Origin: Clostridiales bacterium
GTDB lineage: Bacteria > Bacillota > Clostridia > Oscillospirales > Butyricicoccaceae
DNA: 16,533 nucleotides
Direction: 5' to 3'
Assembly: GCA_019420045.1 (NCBI GenBank)
Contig: JAHZHY010000283.1
Location: 1 to 16,533 of the forward strand
In this document: one piece after another, positions 1 through 6,885 of the stretch
Layout: each line of letters opens with the position of its first letter
Position numbering within the stretch: position 1 is the first letter of the stretch
Notes under the pieces: model-generated
What the model was told of the DNA's origin: nothing
Database searches by the model: none
What the model saw: only the letters and a program-made list of their open reading frames with translations
Program-made: the position numbers and the translations under genes

Positions 1-432
1 CGGACGGCGATGGGAGGTGATGCCGATAAAACGGCACTTGCCCTGCTTCCGCGCCTCCTCCAAAGCGGCGTGGATGCCGTCGGGGTCCTGGGGATCGGGG
101 AGGGAAGCGATGTTGTGCAGCTGGAGGATATCCACATAATCGGTGCGCAGGTTTTTCAGGCTGGTGTCCAGATCGTCCAGCACCTGCTGCTTGGTCTTGC
201 CCTGGCTCTTGGTGGAAATCACAATGGAGCTGCGGCGGTCATGGAAGGCCGCGCCCAGCTTTTCCTCGCTGTCGGTGTAGGCCCGGGCGGTATCATAATA
301 ATTGATGCCGGCGTCATAGGCCATGTGCAAAAGCTCCACAGCACTCTTCTGATCGATGCGCTGGATGGGCAGGGCGCCGAAGGAATTTTCGGTGACCATC
401 AGGCCGGTGCGCCCCAGTTTTTTCATTTTCAT
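1..432 (-). CDS. Aldo/keto reductase, N-terminal 144 residues (cut by window edge)
   Basis: NAD(P)H-dependent oxidoreductase of the aldo/keto reductase superfamily, a cytosolic TIM barrel. The visible part opens with the typical first strand (KLGRTGLMVT). It carries all four residues of the family's catalytic tetrad: D47 in NYYDTARAY, Y52, K75 in VISTKSQ and H106 in LQLHN. The start at 432 is chosen because GGAGAG lies 7 nt upstream; the ATG 10 nt further upstream is in another frame. The C-terminal half lies outside the window, so the substrate and the presence of any C-terminal ferredoxin-like domain cannot be judged. The gene stands alone behind a palindromic promoter region (585-615), which suggests it has its own regulator. 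Family assignment is secure; substrate is unknown. Confidence 0.93.
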   Translation of the reverse strand, partial: MKMKKLGRTGLMVTENSFGALPIQRIDQKSAVELLHMAYDAGINYYDTARAYTDSEEKLGAAFHDRRSSIVISTKSQGKTKQQVLDDLDTSLKNLRTDYVDILQLHNIASLPDPQDPDGIHAALEEARKQGKCRFIGITSHRRP

Positions 433-501
433 AGACCATCTCTCCTTTTCTGCTGTCCGGATCTTCGCCCGGTTGGTTTTTTAAGGGATATGATTGTTTC
501 T

Positions 502-530
502 TATACCATGGAGCGATGCGACATGGTATA
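502..530. repeat. Inverted repeat in the aldo/keto reductase leader
   Basis: Two perfect 9-nt arms, TATACCATG and CATGGTATA, are separated by 11 nt. The arms end in the same GGTATA word as the palindrome at 585-615, but in the opposite orientation. On the minus strand it contains TGGTATAAG, which could serve as an extended -10 for the reductase gene about 70 nt downstream. It could be a second operator site or an alternative promoter. This is pattern evidence only. Confidence 0.4.
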
Positions 531-584
531 TTGGCCATGTTTTCGGTTGTCCCCGAAAGGGGACGAGAAAACGGCCGTAAAATC

Positions 585-615
585 GGTATAATAACTGCTA
601 TGCAGTTATTATACC
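585..615 (-). promoter_or_regulatory. Perfect 31-nt palindrome containing an extended -10 for the aldo/keto reductase
   Basis: Two 14-nt arms (585-598 and 602-615) are perfectly complementary around a TAT centre. Each arm holds TATAAT. On the minus strand the sequence reads TGGTATAAT, an extended -10 (613 down to 608); a good -35 is lacking, with only TTTCCT 17 nt upstream. A dyad this long sitting on the -10 is what a dimeric repressor or MerR-like activator would bind, so the reductase gene is probably regulated here. On the plus strand TATAAT lacks the TG extension and no gene follows, so it is probably not used in that direction. The regulator is not identifiable from the window. Confidence 0.6.
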
Positions 616-644
616 ACCTTTTTGATCGGGAGGAAATGGGCAAG

Positions 645-676
645 AAAAAAGGCGTGCCCCATGTGGGACACGCCTT
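645..676 (-). terminator. Intrinsic terminator of the antiporter-lipoprotein pair
   Basis: An 8-bp stem (AAGGCGTG at 649-656 with CACGCCTT at 669-676) is extended by 3 bp past one mismatch, with loop ATGT. On the minus strand it is followed by six U residues (645-650). It starts 8 nt after the lipoprotein stop codon, the expected place for the end of this transcript. Confidence 0.88.
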
Positions 677-683
677 CTGGCGT

Positions 684-1499
684 TTATACCATCTTTTCAA
701 AACTGGATGCAATGGACGAGGCATTGCTGCCGATGACCATGCACACATAATTGCCCTTGGTGCGCACCACGGCTTTTTTTGCGATCTCATACTGTTCCGG
801 ATCGTACTGCTCAAAGGTGCGGGCAATGTCATCGGCCCGCTGGCGCAGGGCCTTTTCCACGCTGGCGGTGCTGCCGCCGGCCTTCACCTGAAACACGGCG
901 ATCTCGCTGGCTGTGGTTCCCATAGCCGGGCCTTTGACACAGTAGCTCTCTATCTGGGACAGGTTAATGCCGCCATAGAGGGTACCCACCATGCCGTTAT
1001 AATCGGTCAGGTCGCCCAGGGAGTGCTGGCTCAACAGGTTGGAAACCACCTGACTGGCGGTGAGAGCAGGCTGGGGCTTCTCATCCGGTTTTTCCGGCTG
1101 CTGGGGCTGCTGAGGCTGCTGGGGCTGGGTTCCACCGCCCTGAGAAGGTTTGCTTCCGCCACCCTGGCTTGTGTTGCTGCTGCCCTGGCTGGAAGAGCTG
1201 CCGCCGCCCTGGGGCTTTTGGGTGGAAGTGGAGGGTTTTTCCGAAGAAGTGTTGTCCGTATTCGTATTGGACACCGGTATGTCGCCGTCGGAATTTTGCT
1301 GCTCATCTGCGGGGGCCTGGGTGTCTTCCGGCTCCTTGTCTTCCTCGGGCTTTTCCTCTTCGTCCTTCTCCTCTTCCTCTTTCTGCTGCTCCTGCTGGTT
1401 TTGCTCCTCTCCCTCATCTTTGGGGGGATTGGAGGTGCACCCCTGCAAAGGGATCATCAGCGCCAGCATCAGCGCAAACAGCCATGTCCATCGTTTCAT
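684..1499 (-). CDS. DUF4358 lipoprotein with low-complexity linker
   Basis: 271-residue predicted lipoprotein. Residues 1-21 form a lipoprotein signal peptide: MKR, a hydrophobic run, then LQGC with C21 as the acylated cysteine. Residues about 25-145 are a low-complexity spacer, first acidic (E/Q/K), then Ser/Gly/Gln/Pro-rich with repeated QGGG and QQP units, like a wall-spanning tether. Residues about 146-271 match DUF4358, a family of small secreted Firmicutes proteins of unknown function; the AEIAVF-like strand, the YDPEQYE motif and the KGNYVCMVIG strand are visible. The start at 1499 has GAGGAGG 7 nt upstream and begins the signal peptide exactly; longer upstream readings add a Lys/Arg stretch and are rejected. 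It overlaps the antiporter reading frame by 86 nt and is probably co-transcribed with it. Function is unknown. Confidence 0.87.
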   Translation of the reverse strand: MKRWTWLFALMLALMIPLQGCTSNPPKDEGEEQNQQEQQKEEEEKDEEEKPEEDKEPEDTQAPADEQQNSDGDIPVSNTNTDNTSSEKPSTSTQKPQGGGSSSSQGSSNTSQGGGSKPSQGGGTQPQQPQQPQQPEKPDEKPQPALTASQVVSNLLSQHSLGDLTDYNGMVGTLYGGINLSQIESYCVKGPAMGTTASEIAVFQVKAGGSTASVEKALRQRADDIARTFEQYDPEQYEIAKKAVVRTKGNYVCMVIGSNASSIASSFEKMV

Positions 1500-2811
1500 C
1501 TGTGGTCCTCCTCGTTCCAGGAATTGTTTTCTGGCCTTTGGACGAAGAAGCCTGTGAAAAAGTTCCCGCTTTTTCCTTCTTTTTTGATGATGTGTTTTTT
1601 TCCTTTTCCTTCTTTTCCGGCGGGATGGCTGCCGAACGGAACAAGGCAAACTTGGCACACGCCGGGCCGATGAGCTCATAAAGCACCGACGAAGCCAGGA
1701 TGATGCTCATCAGCAAAGACCCAATGCGCTCCGGCAGGATCCGCTGGGAAAGATATGCCAGGCCAATGGCTACCCCGGCCTGGGGCACCAAAGCAGCTCC
1801 CAGATAGGTGCGGATCTTTTCCTCCCGATGGGTGAGCGCACATCCCAACCAGGCGCCCAGGTATTTGCCCGCAATGCGCACCAGGAAATAGCCGATGCCC
1901 ACCAAACCGAATCCGGCCAGCAGCTTCACATCCAGCGACATCCCGGATACCACAAAAAACAGCAGCATAATGGGGGGCGTGAATTTATCCACCTGGCGAA
2001 ACAGCTTTTTGTCCTGGGTGCGATTGATGTACACCGCTCCAAACACCATGCAGCTGAGCAGGGGAGACACATCAAAAATGGTGCATAGCCCGGAGAGTGC
2101 CAAAAGCAGCGCCGTTGTGAGAATGAGCCGGTTATCCCGGCTGCGGCTGGGAGTGAGCAGCCGGCTGAGCACCAGACCGAACAATCCGCCTGCCGCCAAA
2201 AAGACCAGGTTATACAAAATAGGCAGCAGCATCCCTTTCCAGGAAAAGCTGCCCGTATCTCTGCCATTGACCCCGGCCGCCACAATGGAAAAAACCAACA
2301 GACAGACCACATCGTCCAGGGCTACCACCTGCAAAAGGGTGTTGACAAATTCCCCCTTGGCCCGGTACTGATGAATTGTCATAACGGTGCTGGCCGGGGC
2401 TGTGGCCGTGGCGATGGCCCCCAACAGCAGGGAAAGCTCCCCATCCAGATGAAATCCCCAATACATGGCCGCAAAAACCGCACACCCTGCGGCCAGCGCT
2501 TCCAGAACGGTGATCAGCACAACCGAAAGCCCTGTTTGAGCCAATGTCTCCTTTTGAAAAAACCGTCCCACGCCAAAGGCGATAAAGGCCAGAGCAATGT
2601 CGCTGACAAAATCCATCTGCTCCACCAAAGAAGCCGGAATCAGCCCCAACACCCCAGGCCCGATAAGAATACCGGCCACAATATAGCCGCTCACATTGGG
2701 CAGACGCAGCTTTTTCGTGATCCGTGTGGCCAAAAAACCGCAGACCAAAATGATCCCCAATGACAGCAGGATCTGTGTCTCTCTCCCCAGGGACAGAAAC
2801 CATGTTCTCAT
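1414..2811 (-). CDS. Cation:proton antiporter, CPA2 (KefB/NhaS-like) family
   Basis: 465-residue integral membrane antiporter expected to exchange Na+ or K+ for H+ across the cytoplasmic membrane. Hydrophobic segments span residues about 8-395, and family words are visible: LRLPNVSGYIVAGILIGPGVLG near the N terminus, an FGVGRFF segment, and the closing LYELIGPACAKFALF. No RCK/TrkA-N nucleotide-binding domain follows. Instead there is a Lys/Glu/Ser-rich tail from about residue 396 that reads into the lipoprotein gene. The start at 2811 (MRTWFL) is chosen for GGAGG 7 nt upstream; the ATG 36 nt further upstream has a poor site. The tail contains in-frame slippery heptamers (1594-1600 and 1579-1585). 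A -1 shift there would end the protein at 1498-1496, overlapping the lipoprotein ATG. The transported ion is not deducible. Confidence 0.9.
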   Translation of the reverse strand: MRTWFLSLGRETQILLSLGIILVCGFLATRITKKLRLPNVSGYIVAGILIGPGVLGLIPASLVEQMDFVSDIALAFIAFGVGRFFQKETLAQTGLSVVLITVLEALAAGCAVFAAMYWGFHLDGELSLLLGAIATATAPASTVMTIHQYRAKGEFVNTLLQVVALDDVVCLLVFSIVAAGVNGRDTGSFSWKGMLLPILYNLVFLAAGGLFGLVLSRLLTPSRSRDNRLILTTALLLALSGLCTIFDVSPLLSCMVFGAVYINRTQDKKLFRQVDKFTPPIMLLFFVVSGMSLDVKLLAGFGLVGIGYFLVRIAGKYLGAWLGCALTHREEKIRTYLGAALVPQAGVAIGLAYLSQRILPERIGSLLMSIILASSVLYELIGPACAKFALFRSAAIPPEKKEKEKNTSSKKKEKAGTFSQASSSKGQKTIPGTRRTTDETMDMAVCADAGADDPFAGVHLQSPQR

Positions 2812-2877
2812 TCTTGCCCCTCCTTTCACATTCATCGTGAAAACCAATCAAATTCGTCTTGCCATTTGAGTACGTTT

Positions 2878-2906
2878 ATGATAAACTGCACAAAAGATAA
2901 ATTCAA
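2878..2906 (-). promoter_or_regulatory. Promoter of the antiporter gene
   Basis: On the minus strand TTGAAT (plus 2901-2906) and TATCAT (plus 2878-2883) are 17 nt apart, placing the transcript start near 2871 and giving a leader of about 60 nt. The -35 lies inside the candidate LysR box at 2897-2911. Confidence 0.6.
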
Positions 2907-2911
2907 ATTAT
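2897..2911. promoter_or_regulatory. Candidate LysR-type operator (T-N11-A box)
   Basis: The 15-mer ATAAATTCAAATTAT is an imperfect dyad containing T-N11-A (2898-2910, with 10 of 13 positions symmetric). It lies between the divergent antiporter and LysR genes and overlaps the antiporter -35, the classical arrangement for a LysR protein controlling its divergent neighbour. The region is AT-rich, so chance similarity is possible. Confidence 0.45.
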
Positions 2912-2962
2912 ATTTCTTTTGGATTTCATCAATTTTTTTGATATTCAGAGAGGAGGAGGCCT

Positions 2963-3871
2963 ATGCTGGACCCGAAATTGGAAACATTGCTGACGGTTTA
3001 TGAAAAAGGCAGTTTCACGCAGGCCGCCGCCTGTCTCTCTCTCACCCAGCCTGCCATCAGCCACCACATCGACCTGTTGGAAAAAGAATTGGGTGTGAAA
3101 ATCTTCTATCGCCGGCGAAAAGGGCCGTTACAGCTGACGCCAGAAGGGGAAATCGTGCTGCGCTACGCCAAACGCATCCAGGCTCTTTATCAACATATGC
3201 GCCGGCGCCTGGAAGATCTTCCCCGGCAGGTCACCCGGCTGCGGGTGGGCATCACCCACACCGCCGAAAGCAACCGGATGACAGAAGTCCTGGCCAAATA
3301 TGGAAGCGAACACCCCGGCGTCAGCATATCGATCATTACGGACACCATAAATAATCTTTATGATATGCTCTCCAACTTCCAGCTGGACCTGGCTGTGGTA
3401 GAGGGCAAACTGTCCGAACCGGGGATCAATGCACTGCTGTTGGACACCGATTATCTGGTGTGTGTCATGTCCAACCACAATCCCCTTTCCCAGCAAAGCA
3501 TGGTCACCCTGGATGATCTGCGCCAGGAAAAAATGATCCTCCGCCCGGCCACATCGGCCACCCGCAATCTGTTTGAGTCCCACCTTCAAAGCCTGAATCT
3601 GAACATTGCCGATTTCAATGTGATGCTGGAAGTGGACAACATCGCCACCATCAAGGACCTGATCCGCAAAGACCTAGGGGTGTCTATTCTAGCCCGCAGC
3701 GCCTGCATGGATGAATGGCGCAAAGGAAAACTGACGCTGCTGCCCATCGAAAATCTGAGCATGATCCGCCAAACCAACTTGCTTTATCACCATGATTTCC
3801 CCCATCAACAGCTGCTGAAAGACCTGACCCGCATTTATCGTGAAACGGCTGGCTCTGTTTACGGGTCATAA
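2963..3871 (+). CDS. LysR-type transcriptional regulator
   Basis: 302 residues, the usual LysR length. The winged helix-turn-helix occupies about residues 1-60, with the family pattern GSFTQAAACLSLTQPAISHHI (16-36) followed by LEKELGVKIFYRR. A linker helix leads to a periplasmic-binding-protein-like effector domain (about 90-295). The start at 2963 follows GGAGGAGG at a good distance. It is divergent from the cation:proton antiporter across 151 nt of AT-rich DNA holding a T-N11-A box, so it most likely regulates the antiporter and itself. The effector is unknown; the sequence does not identify a named member such as CysL or CynR. No U-tract follows its stop on the plus strand, although the hairpin at 3876-3903 could slow polymerase. 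Confidence 0.93.
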   Translation: MLDPKLETLLTVYEKGSFTQAAACLSLTQPAISHHIDLLEKELGVKIFYRRRKGPLQLTPEGEIVLRYAKRIQALYQHMRRRLEDLPRQVTRLRVGITHTAESNRMTEVLAKYGSEHPGVSISIITDTINNLYDMLSNFQLDLAVVEGKLSEPGINALLLDTDYLVCVMSNHNPLSQQSMVTLDDLRQEKMILRPATSATRNLFESHLQSLNLNIADFNVMLEVDNIATIKDLIRKDLGVSILARSACMDEWRKGKLTLLPIENLSMIRQTNLLYHHDFPHQQLLKDLTRIYRETAGSVYGS

Positions 3872-3903
3872 AAAAGCGGCGTCTGATGAAAATCAGACGC
3901 CGC
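3870..3903 (-). terminator. Intrinsic terminator between convergent genes
   Basis: A perfect 12-bp GC-rich stem (3876-3887 with 3892-3903) closes a 4-nt loop. On the minus strand it is followed by six U residues (3870-3875), so it terminates the zinc-ribbon membrane protein gene. On the plus strand it lies 4 nt after the LysR stop without a U-tract and would be less efficient. Confidence 0.88.
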
Positions 3904-3927
3904 AAATTCGGGCAAAACAGAAATCAA

Positions 3928-4950
3928 TCACCAACCGTAGGTGCGATAGCCGGAAGGGTTCATAAACTGATGGAACAAGGGGCTGGTGATGGACACCGCC
4001 TCCAAGGCAAATTCCAGAATGAAGCCGCAAAGAACGGCACTCACTCCCAGAGACAGGGCAAAGAAGAAAAGGGAGCTCCAGCAAAAGCGGCCGCCCTGGG
4101 CGGGAGCACACAGATGATGCACCGTATGGAACATCAGCAAAATCCAGCTGAGGAAGGCCAGCATGGCCAGGGCCGCCGAGGCCCACAGGGAAACATAGAG
4201 CAGGGGAATGGCGATGATCAGCAAAATAGAAGGCAGAATGGAGCTGAACACCACGGTGAGGAATGCGCTTTGCAGATCCATGGCGCCTTTGACAGCCTTA
4301 CCCAGCAAAAACAGCCCCAGAGTAAAGACCACCATCACGCCCAGCGGCATCAATACGCCGCCCAGAATGGCCCGGGGCAGATCCAGAGTGATCTGGCCGC
4401 CGGCTCCGGCGATGGACAGCATCGATGACAGTTGATTGAGATAATAGGCCAGCTCCCGCAACCCCTGGCAGAGCCCCAGCACAAAAAAGGCGGCAAAGGA
4501 AACCAAGGGCAGGATCAGATAGAGAATCCCCAGCGGCAGGTCATGGTGACGGCAGGCGGTCTCCACCGTTTGGGCGGGAGCGCGGAAATAGGCTTTAAAA
4601 AAGGGAATGAAGTTTTCAAAGGCCAGCGTCAGCCGGGAAGGATACCGGGGTGCGGGCGCCGGCTGGGAAAAGGCAGGGTCAACGCCCGGCGGAGGTGGGG
4701 GCGCCTGGGTGGTGCTTTCTTCCCCGGGCCCCTCCGGCTGGGAAGGGGAGGGCTCTTCCTCTTTGGTCTGCTGCTCCATGGCCTGAGGGTCGATCTGGGG
4801 GGCGATGGGTCTTTCTTCCGGTTCCGGCCGAGGCAGATTTTCCTCTGTTTCCCCCTGTTTTTTCTGATGTTCCAGCAGAACACTCTGAGGGCAGGTGCAG
4901 CTTTCCCCTTCCGCCAGAGTGCGTCCGCAGTAAGGACAGATTTTTTCCAT
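3928..4950 (-). CDS. Zinc-ribbon, proline-rich, YIP1-like multi-pass membrane protein
   Basis: 340 residues in three parts. Residues 1-20 are a small zinc ribbon with C5, C8, C18 and C20 (CPYCGRTLAEGESCTC). Residues about 21-105 are a Glu/Pro/Gln-rich disordered linker with a five-proline run. Residues about 138-335 hold roughly five hydrophobic segments, resembling the YIP1-type membrane domain found behind zinc ribbons in Firmicutes proteins of unknown role. The start at 4950 has AAAGGAG 9 nt upstream and places the ribbon at the extreme N terminus. It is a single-gene transcript with its own promoter (5009-5038) and terminator, convergent with LysR. The zinc ribbon and membrane topology are clear; the YIP1 label is a resemblance and no function can be assigned. 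Confidence 0.8.
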   Translation of the reverse strand: MEKICPYCGRTLAEGESCTCPQSVLLEHQKKQGETEENLPRPEPEERPIAPQIDPQAMEQQTKEEEPSPSQPEGPGEESTTQAPPPPPGVDPAFSQPAPAPRYPSRLTLAFENFIPFFKAYFRAPAQTVETACRHHDLPLGILYLILPLVSFAAFFVLGLCQGLRELAYYLNQLSSMLSIAGAGGQITLDLPRAILGGVLMPLGVMVVFTLGLFLLGKAVKGAMDLQSAFLTVVFSSILPSILLIIAIPLLYVSLWASAALAMLAFLSWILLMFHTVHHLCAPAQGGRFCWSSLFFFALSLGVSAVLCGFILEFALEAVSITSPLFHQFMNPSGYRTYGW

Positions 4951-5008
4951 AAGGAACGGCTCCTTTCCAGGTGCTTTCCAAAAAAGAAAAGCAACCATTG
5001 CTGCACTT

Positions 5009-5038
5009 ATTATAATAAATTCCAGCGCTTCAAATCAA
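5009..5038 (-). promoter_or_regulatory. Promoter of the zinc-ribbon membrane protein gene
   Basis: On the minus strand TTGATT (plus 5033-5038) and a perfect TATAAT (plus 5009-5014) are separated by 18 nt, with transcription expected to start near 5002. Confidence 0.65.
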
Positions 5039-5110
5039 GAATAAGCTGTGAAACCCCTATGAAAAAACCGTGAACGAGGGTGGTTTTTTGGGAAATACCC
5101 CCGGCGGCTC

Positions 5111-5139
5111 TTGCTTTTGACAAAGGAGAATGGTATACT
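5111..5139 (+). promoter_or_regulatory. Promoter of the rimP-nusA-infB operon
   Basis: TTGCTT (5111-5116) lies 17 nt before TATACT (5134-5139), with TGG just upstream giving an extended -10. The start would be near 5146, leaving an 80-nt leader. A consensus-like TTGACA at 5117-5122 is only 11 nt from TATACT, too close to be its -35. Confidence 0.6.
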
Positions 5140-5170
5140 ATGTATGTTTTATCCGTAGAGTGTAACGCTG

Positions 5171-5190
5171 AGAGTGGGGTGACCCACTCT
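5171..5190 (+). promoter_or_regulatory. Leader hairpin upstream of rimP
   Basis: A perfect 8-bp stem AGAGTGGG/CCCACTCT is closed by GTGA, a GNRA-type tetraloop. It lies about 25 nt after the predicted transcript start and 23 nt before the ribosome binding site. The downstream TTTCTTATT is a poor U-tract, so it may be a weak attenuator, a protein-binding element or an RNA-stabilising cap. Its role is inferred only from position. Confidence 0.5.
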
Positions 5191-5225
5191 TTCTTATTGA
5201 AAAGACCAAAATAGGAGGGATGGAT

Positions 5226-5693
5226 ATGCAGACAAAGGTGCTGCTGGAAAAGGTGAATGCCATGTGCCGTGAGCCTGTGGCCCATCGTGGCCTGACACTG
5301 TGGGATGTGACTTTCGAAAAGGAAGGACCCCGGTATCTGCTCACCGTGGTGGTGGATAAGGAAAGCGGTGTGGACATCGAGGACTGCGAATATGTCAGCC
5401 GGGCCATCGACCCTCTGCTGGATGCGCCGGAATATAGCAGCCTGCCCCCCTATACCCTCTGCGTCTCCTCCGCCGGCATGGAGCGGGCGCTGCGCCGGCC
5501 GGAACACTTCCAGTGGGCTCTGGGGCGCCGGGTGGAGCTTTCTTTTTATAAGCCCCATGACGGCCAGAAAACCAAAGTGGGTGTTCTGGAAAACTATGAC
5601 GGCGATTCCCTGACAGTGGACGGGGTCTGCTATCCCATGGGGGATGTGGCCGGCTGCCGGGAATATTTTGATTTTACATCCATCAAAGGTTGA
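5226..5693 (+). CDS. rimP: Ribosome maturation factor RimP
   Basis: 155-residue cytosolic protein for 30S subunit maturation. It has the N-terminal alpha/beta domain with the RimP pattern GLTLWDVTFEKEG...LTVVVDKESGVDIEDCEYVSRAIDPLLD, then the LCVSSAGMERALRRPEHF signature. The C-terminal beta domain shows the Sm-like pattern GRRVELSF...GVLENYDGDSLTVDG. Of two in-frame ATGs, the one at 5226 is chosen because AGGAGGG (5213-5219) gives 6 nt spacing; the ATG at 5220 abuts the site. It is the first gene of the operon, 22 nt ahead of nusA, the position it holds in most bacteria. Confidence 0.96.
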   Translation: MQTKVLLEKVNAMCREPVAHRGLTLWDVTFEKEGPRYLLTVVVDKESGVDIEDCEYVSRAIDPLLDAPEYSSLPPYTLCVSSAGMERALRRPEHFQWALGRRVELSFYKPHDGQKTKVGVLENYDGDSLTVDGVCYPMGDVAGCREYFDFTSIKG

Positions 5694-5715
5694 AGGAAAG
5701 AAGGAGAAGGCAGAA

Positions 5716-6834
5716 ATGAACGCTGAACTGATGCAGGCCCTGACCGATCTGGAAAAGGAAAAGGGCATCAAGAAAGATTATATGCTGGACCGCATCGCCC
5801 AGGCTCTGGCCGCCGCCTACAAGGCCATCTATAAAAAAGACGCCCAAAGCGCCGCTTTGGATAATGTATTTGTGGAGATTCACCCGGAAACCGGCGCCAT
5901 CGCCATGCACGCTGTCAAGACCGTGGTGGACGAAGTGCTCAATCCGGCCACCGAGATCTCTCCGGAGGAAGCGCTCCAGTATTCCTCCAAGGCCTCTGTG
6001 GGCGACGAGATCCGCATCGACATCGACGCCAGCAAATTCGGCCGCATCGCCACCCAGACGGCAAAGCAGGTGATCATCCAGGGCATCCGTGAGGCCGAGC
6101 GGGGCATGGTGGCCGATGAGTTTGCCTCCAAAGAGCACGAAATCCTCAACGGCACGGTCACCCGCATCGATCCCCGCTACGGCACAGTGATCCTGGAATT
6201 GGGCACCGGAAGAGAAAAGACCGAGGCCATCCTCCCTGCGGCCGAGCAGGTGAAGAACGAGACCATCCGGGAAGGCCAGCGGCTGAAGGTCTATCTGGTG
6301 GAAGTGCGCCGGGGCGTCAAAGGCCCTCAGATGATCATTTCCCGCACCCATCCGGGACTGGTCAAGCGGCTGTTTGAGCTGGAAGTGCCCGAAATCCACG
6401 ACGGCACTGTGCTCATCAACTCCATCGCCCGGGAAGCGGGCAGCCGCACCAAGATCGCCGTATCCAGCACCGATGAAAATGTGGACCCCATCGGTGCCTG
6501 CGTCGGCCCCCGTGGTTCCCGTGTGGCCGGCATTGTGGAAGAGCTCCAGGGTGAAAAGATCGACATCATCAAATACTCCGACGATCCGGTGCAGTTTGTG
6601 GCCGAGGCTCTGTCTCCGGCAGATGTGCTGCTGGTCACCCCCATCGCCGACGGCAAAAGCTGCAGCGTAGTGGTGCCTGACGACCAGCTGTCCCTGGCCA
6701 TCGGCAAGGAAGGGCAGAACGCCCGTCTGGCCGCCAAGCTCACCGGCTGGAAGATCGACATCAAACCCCAGTCCCAGGCCCTGGAAAAGGCCCTGGCCGA
6801 CGCCGCTGCGGTGGCCGAAGGAACGGAAGAATAA
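5716..6834 (+). CDS. nusA: Transcription termination/antitermination factor NusA
   Basis: 372-residue RNA polymerase-associated factor controlling pausing, termination and antitermination. Domains in order: polymerase-binding N-terminal domain (about 1-130), S1 RNA-binding domain (about 138-204, [18 protein letters not shown]), KH1 with GPRG at 264-267, and KH2 with GKEG at 330-333. It ends shortly after KH2, so the C-terminal acidic repeats of the proteobacterial protein are absent, which is normal for Firmicutes. The start at 5716 has AAGGAG 9 nt upstream and begins [18 protein letters not shown], the conserved NusA opening. NusA represses its own operon in some bacteria; the hairpin at 5171-5190 is a candidate place for that here, by inference. 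Confidence 0.98.
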   Translation: MNAELMQALTDLEKEKGIKKDYMLDRIAQALAAAYKAIYKKDAQSAALDNVFVEIHPETGAIAMHAVKTVVDEVLNPATEISPEEALQYSSKASVGDEIRIDIDASKFGRIATQTAKQVIIQGIREAERGMVADEFASKEHEILNGTVTRIDPRYGTVILELGTGREKTEAILPAAEQVKNETIREGQRLKVYLVEVRRGVKGPQMIISRTHPGLVKRLFELEVPEIHDGTVLINSIAREAGSRTKIAVSSTDENVDPIGACVGPRGSRVAGIVEELQGEKIDIIKYSDDPVQFVAEALSPADVLLVTPIADGKSCSVVVPDDQLSLAIGKEGQNARLAAKLTGWKIDIKPQSQALEKALADAAAVAEGTEE

Positions 6835-6885
6835 AAGAAAAGACCCCCGGGACTGCCCCGGAACAGAAGACAGGAGGAGGGTATC

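Noticed and set aside
549..564. GTCCCC/GGGGAC hairpin with GAAA loop
   Set aside because: A 6-bp stem with no U-tract on either strand and no gene end nearby; it may be chance in the reductase upstream region.
516..1673. Long plus-strand open frame opposite the lipoprotein gene (about 385 codons)
   Set aside because: It is the reverse reading of a low-complexity region and terminator; it has no ribosome binding site or family motif, and the minus strand encodes a clear lipoprotein with DUF4358.
5062..5089. AAAAAACC/GGTTTTTT inverted repeat upstream of the rimP promoter
   Set aside because: The stem has only two G-C pairs and a 12-nt loop; there is no gene ending next to it on the plus strand, so it is not credible as a terminator.
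5117..5122. Consensus TTGACA as -35 of the rimP operon
   Set aside because: It is 11 nt from TATACT, and at 16-17 nt spacing no acceptable -10 is found; TTGCTT with 17-nt spacing and an extended -10 fits better.
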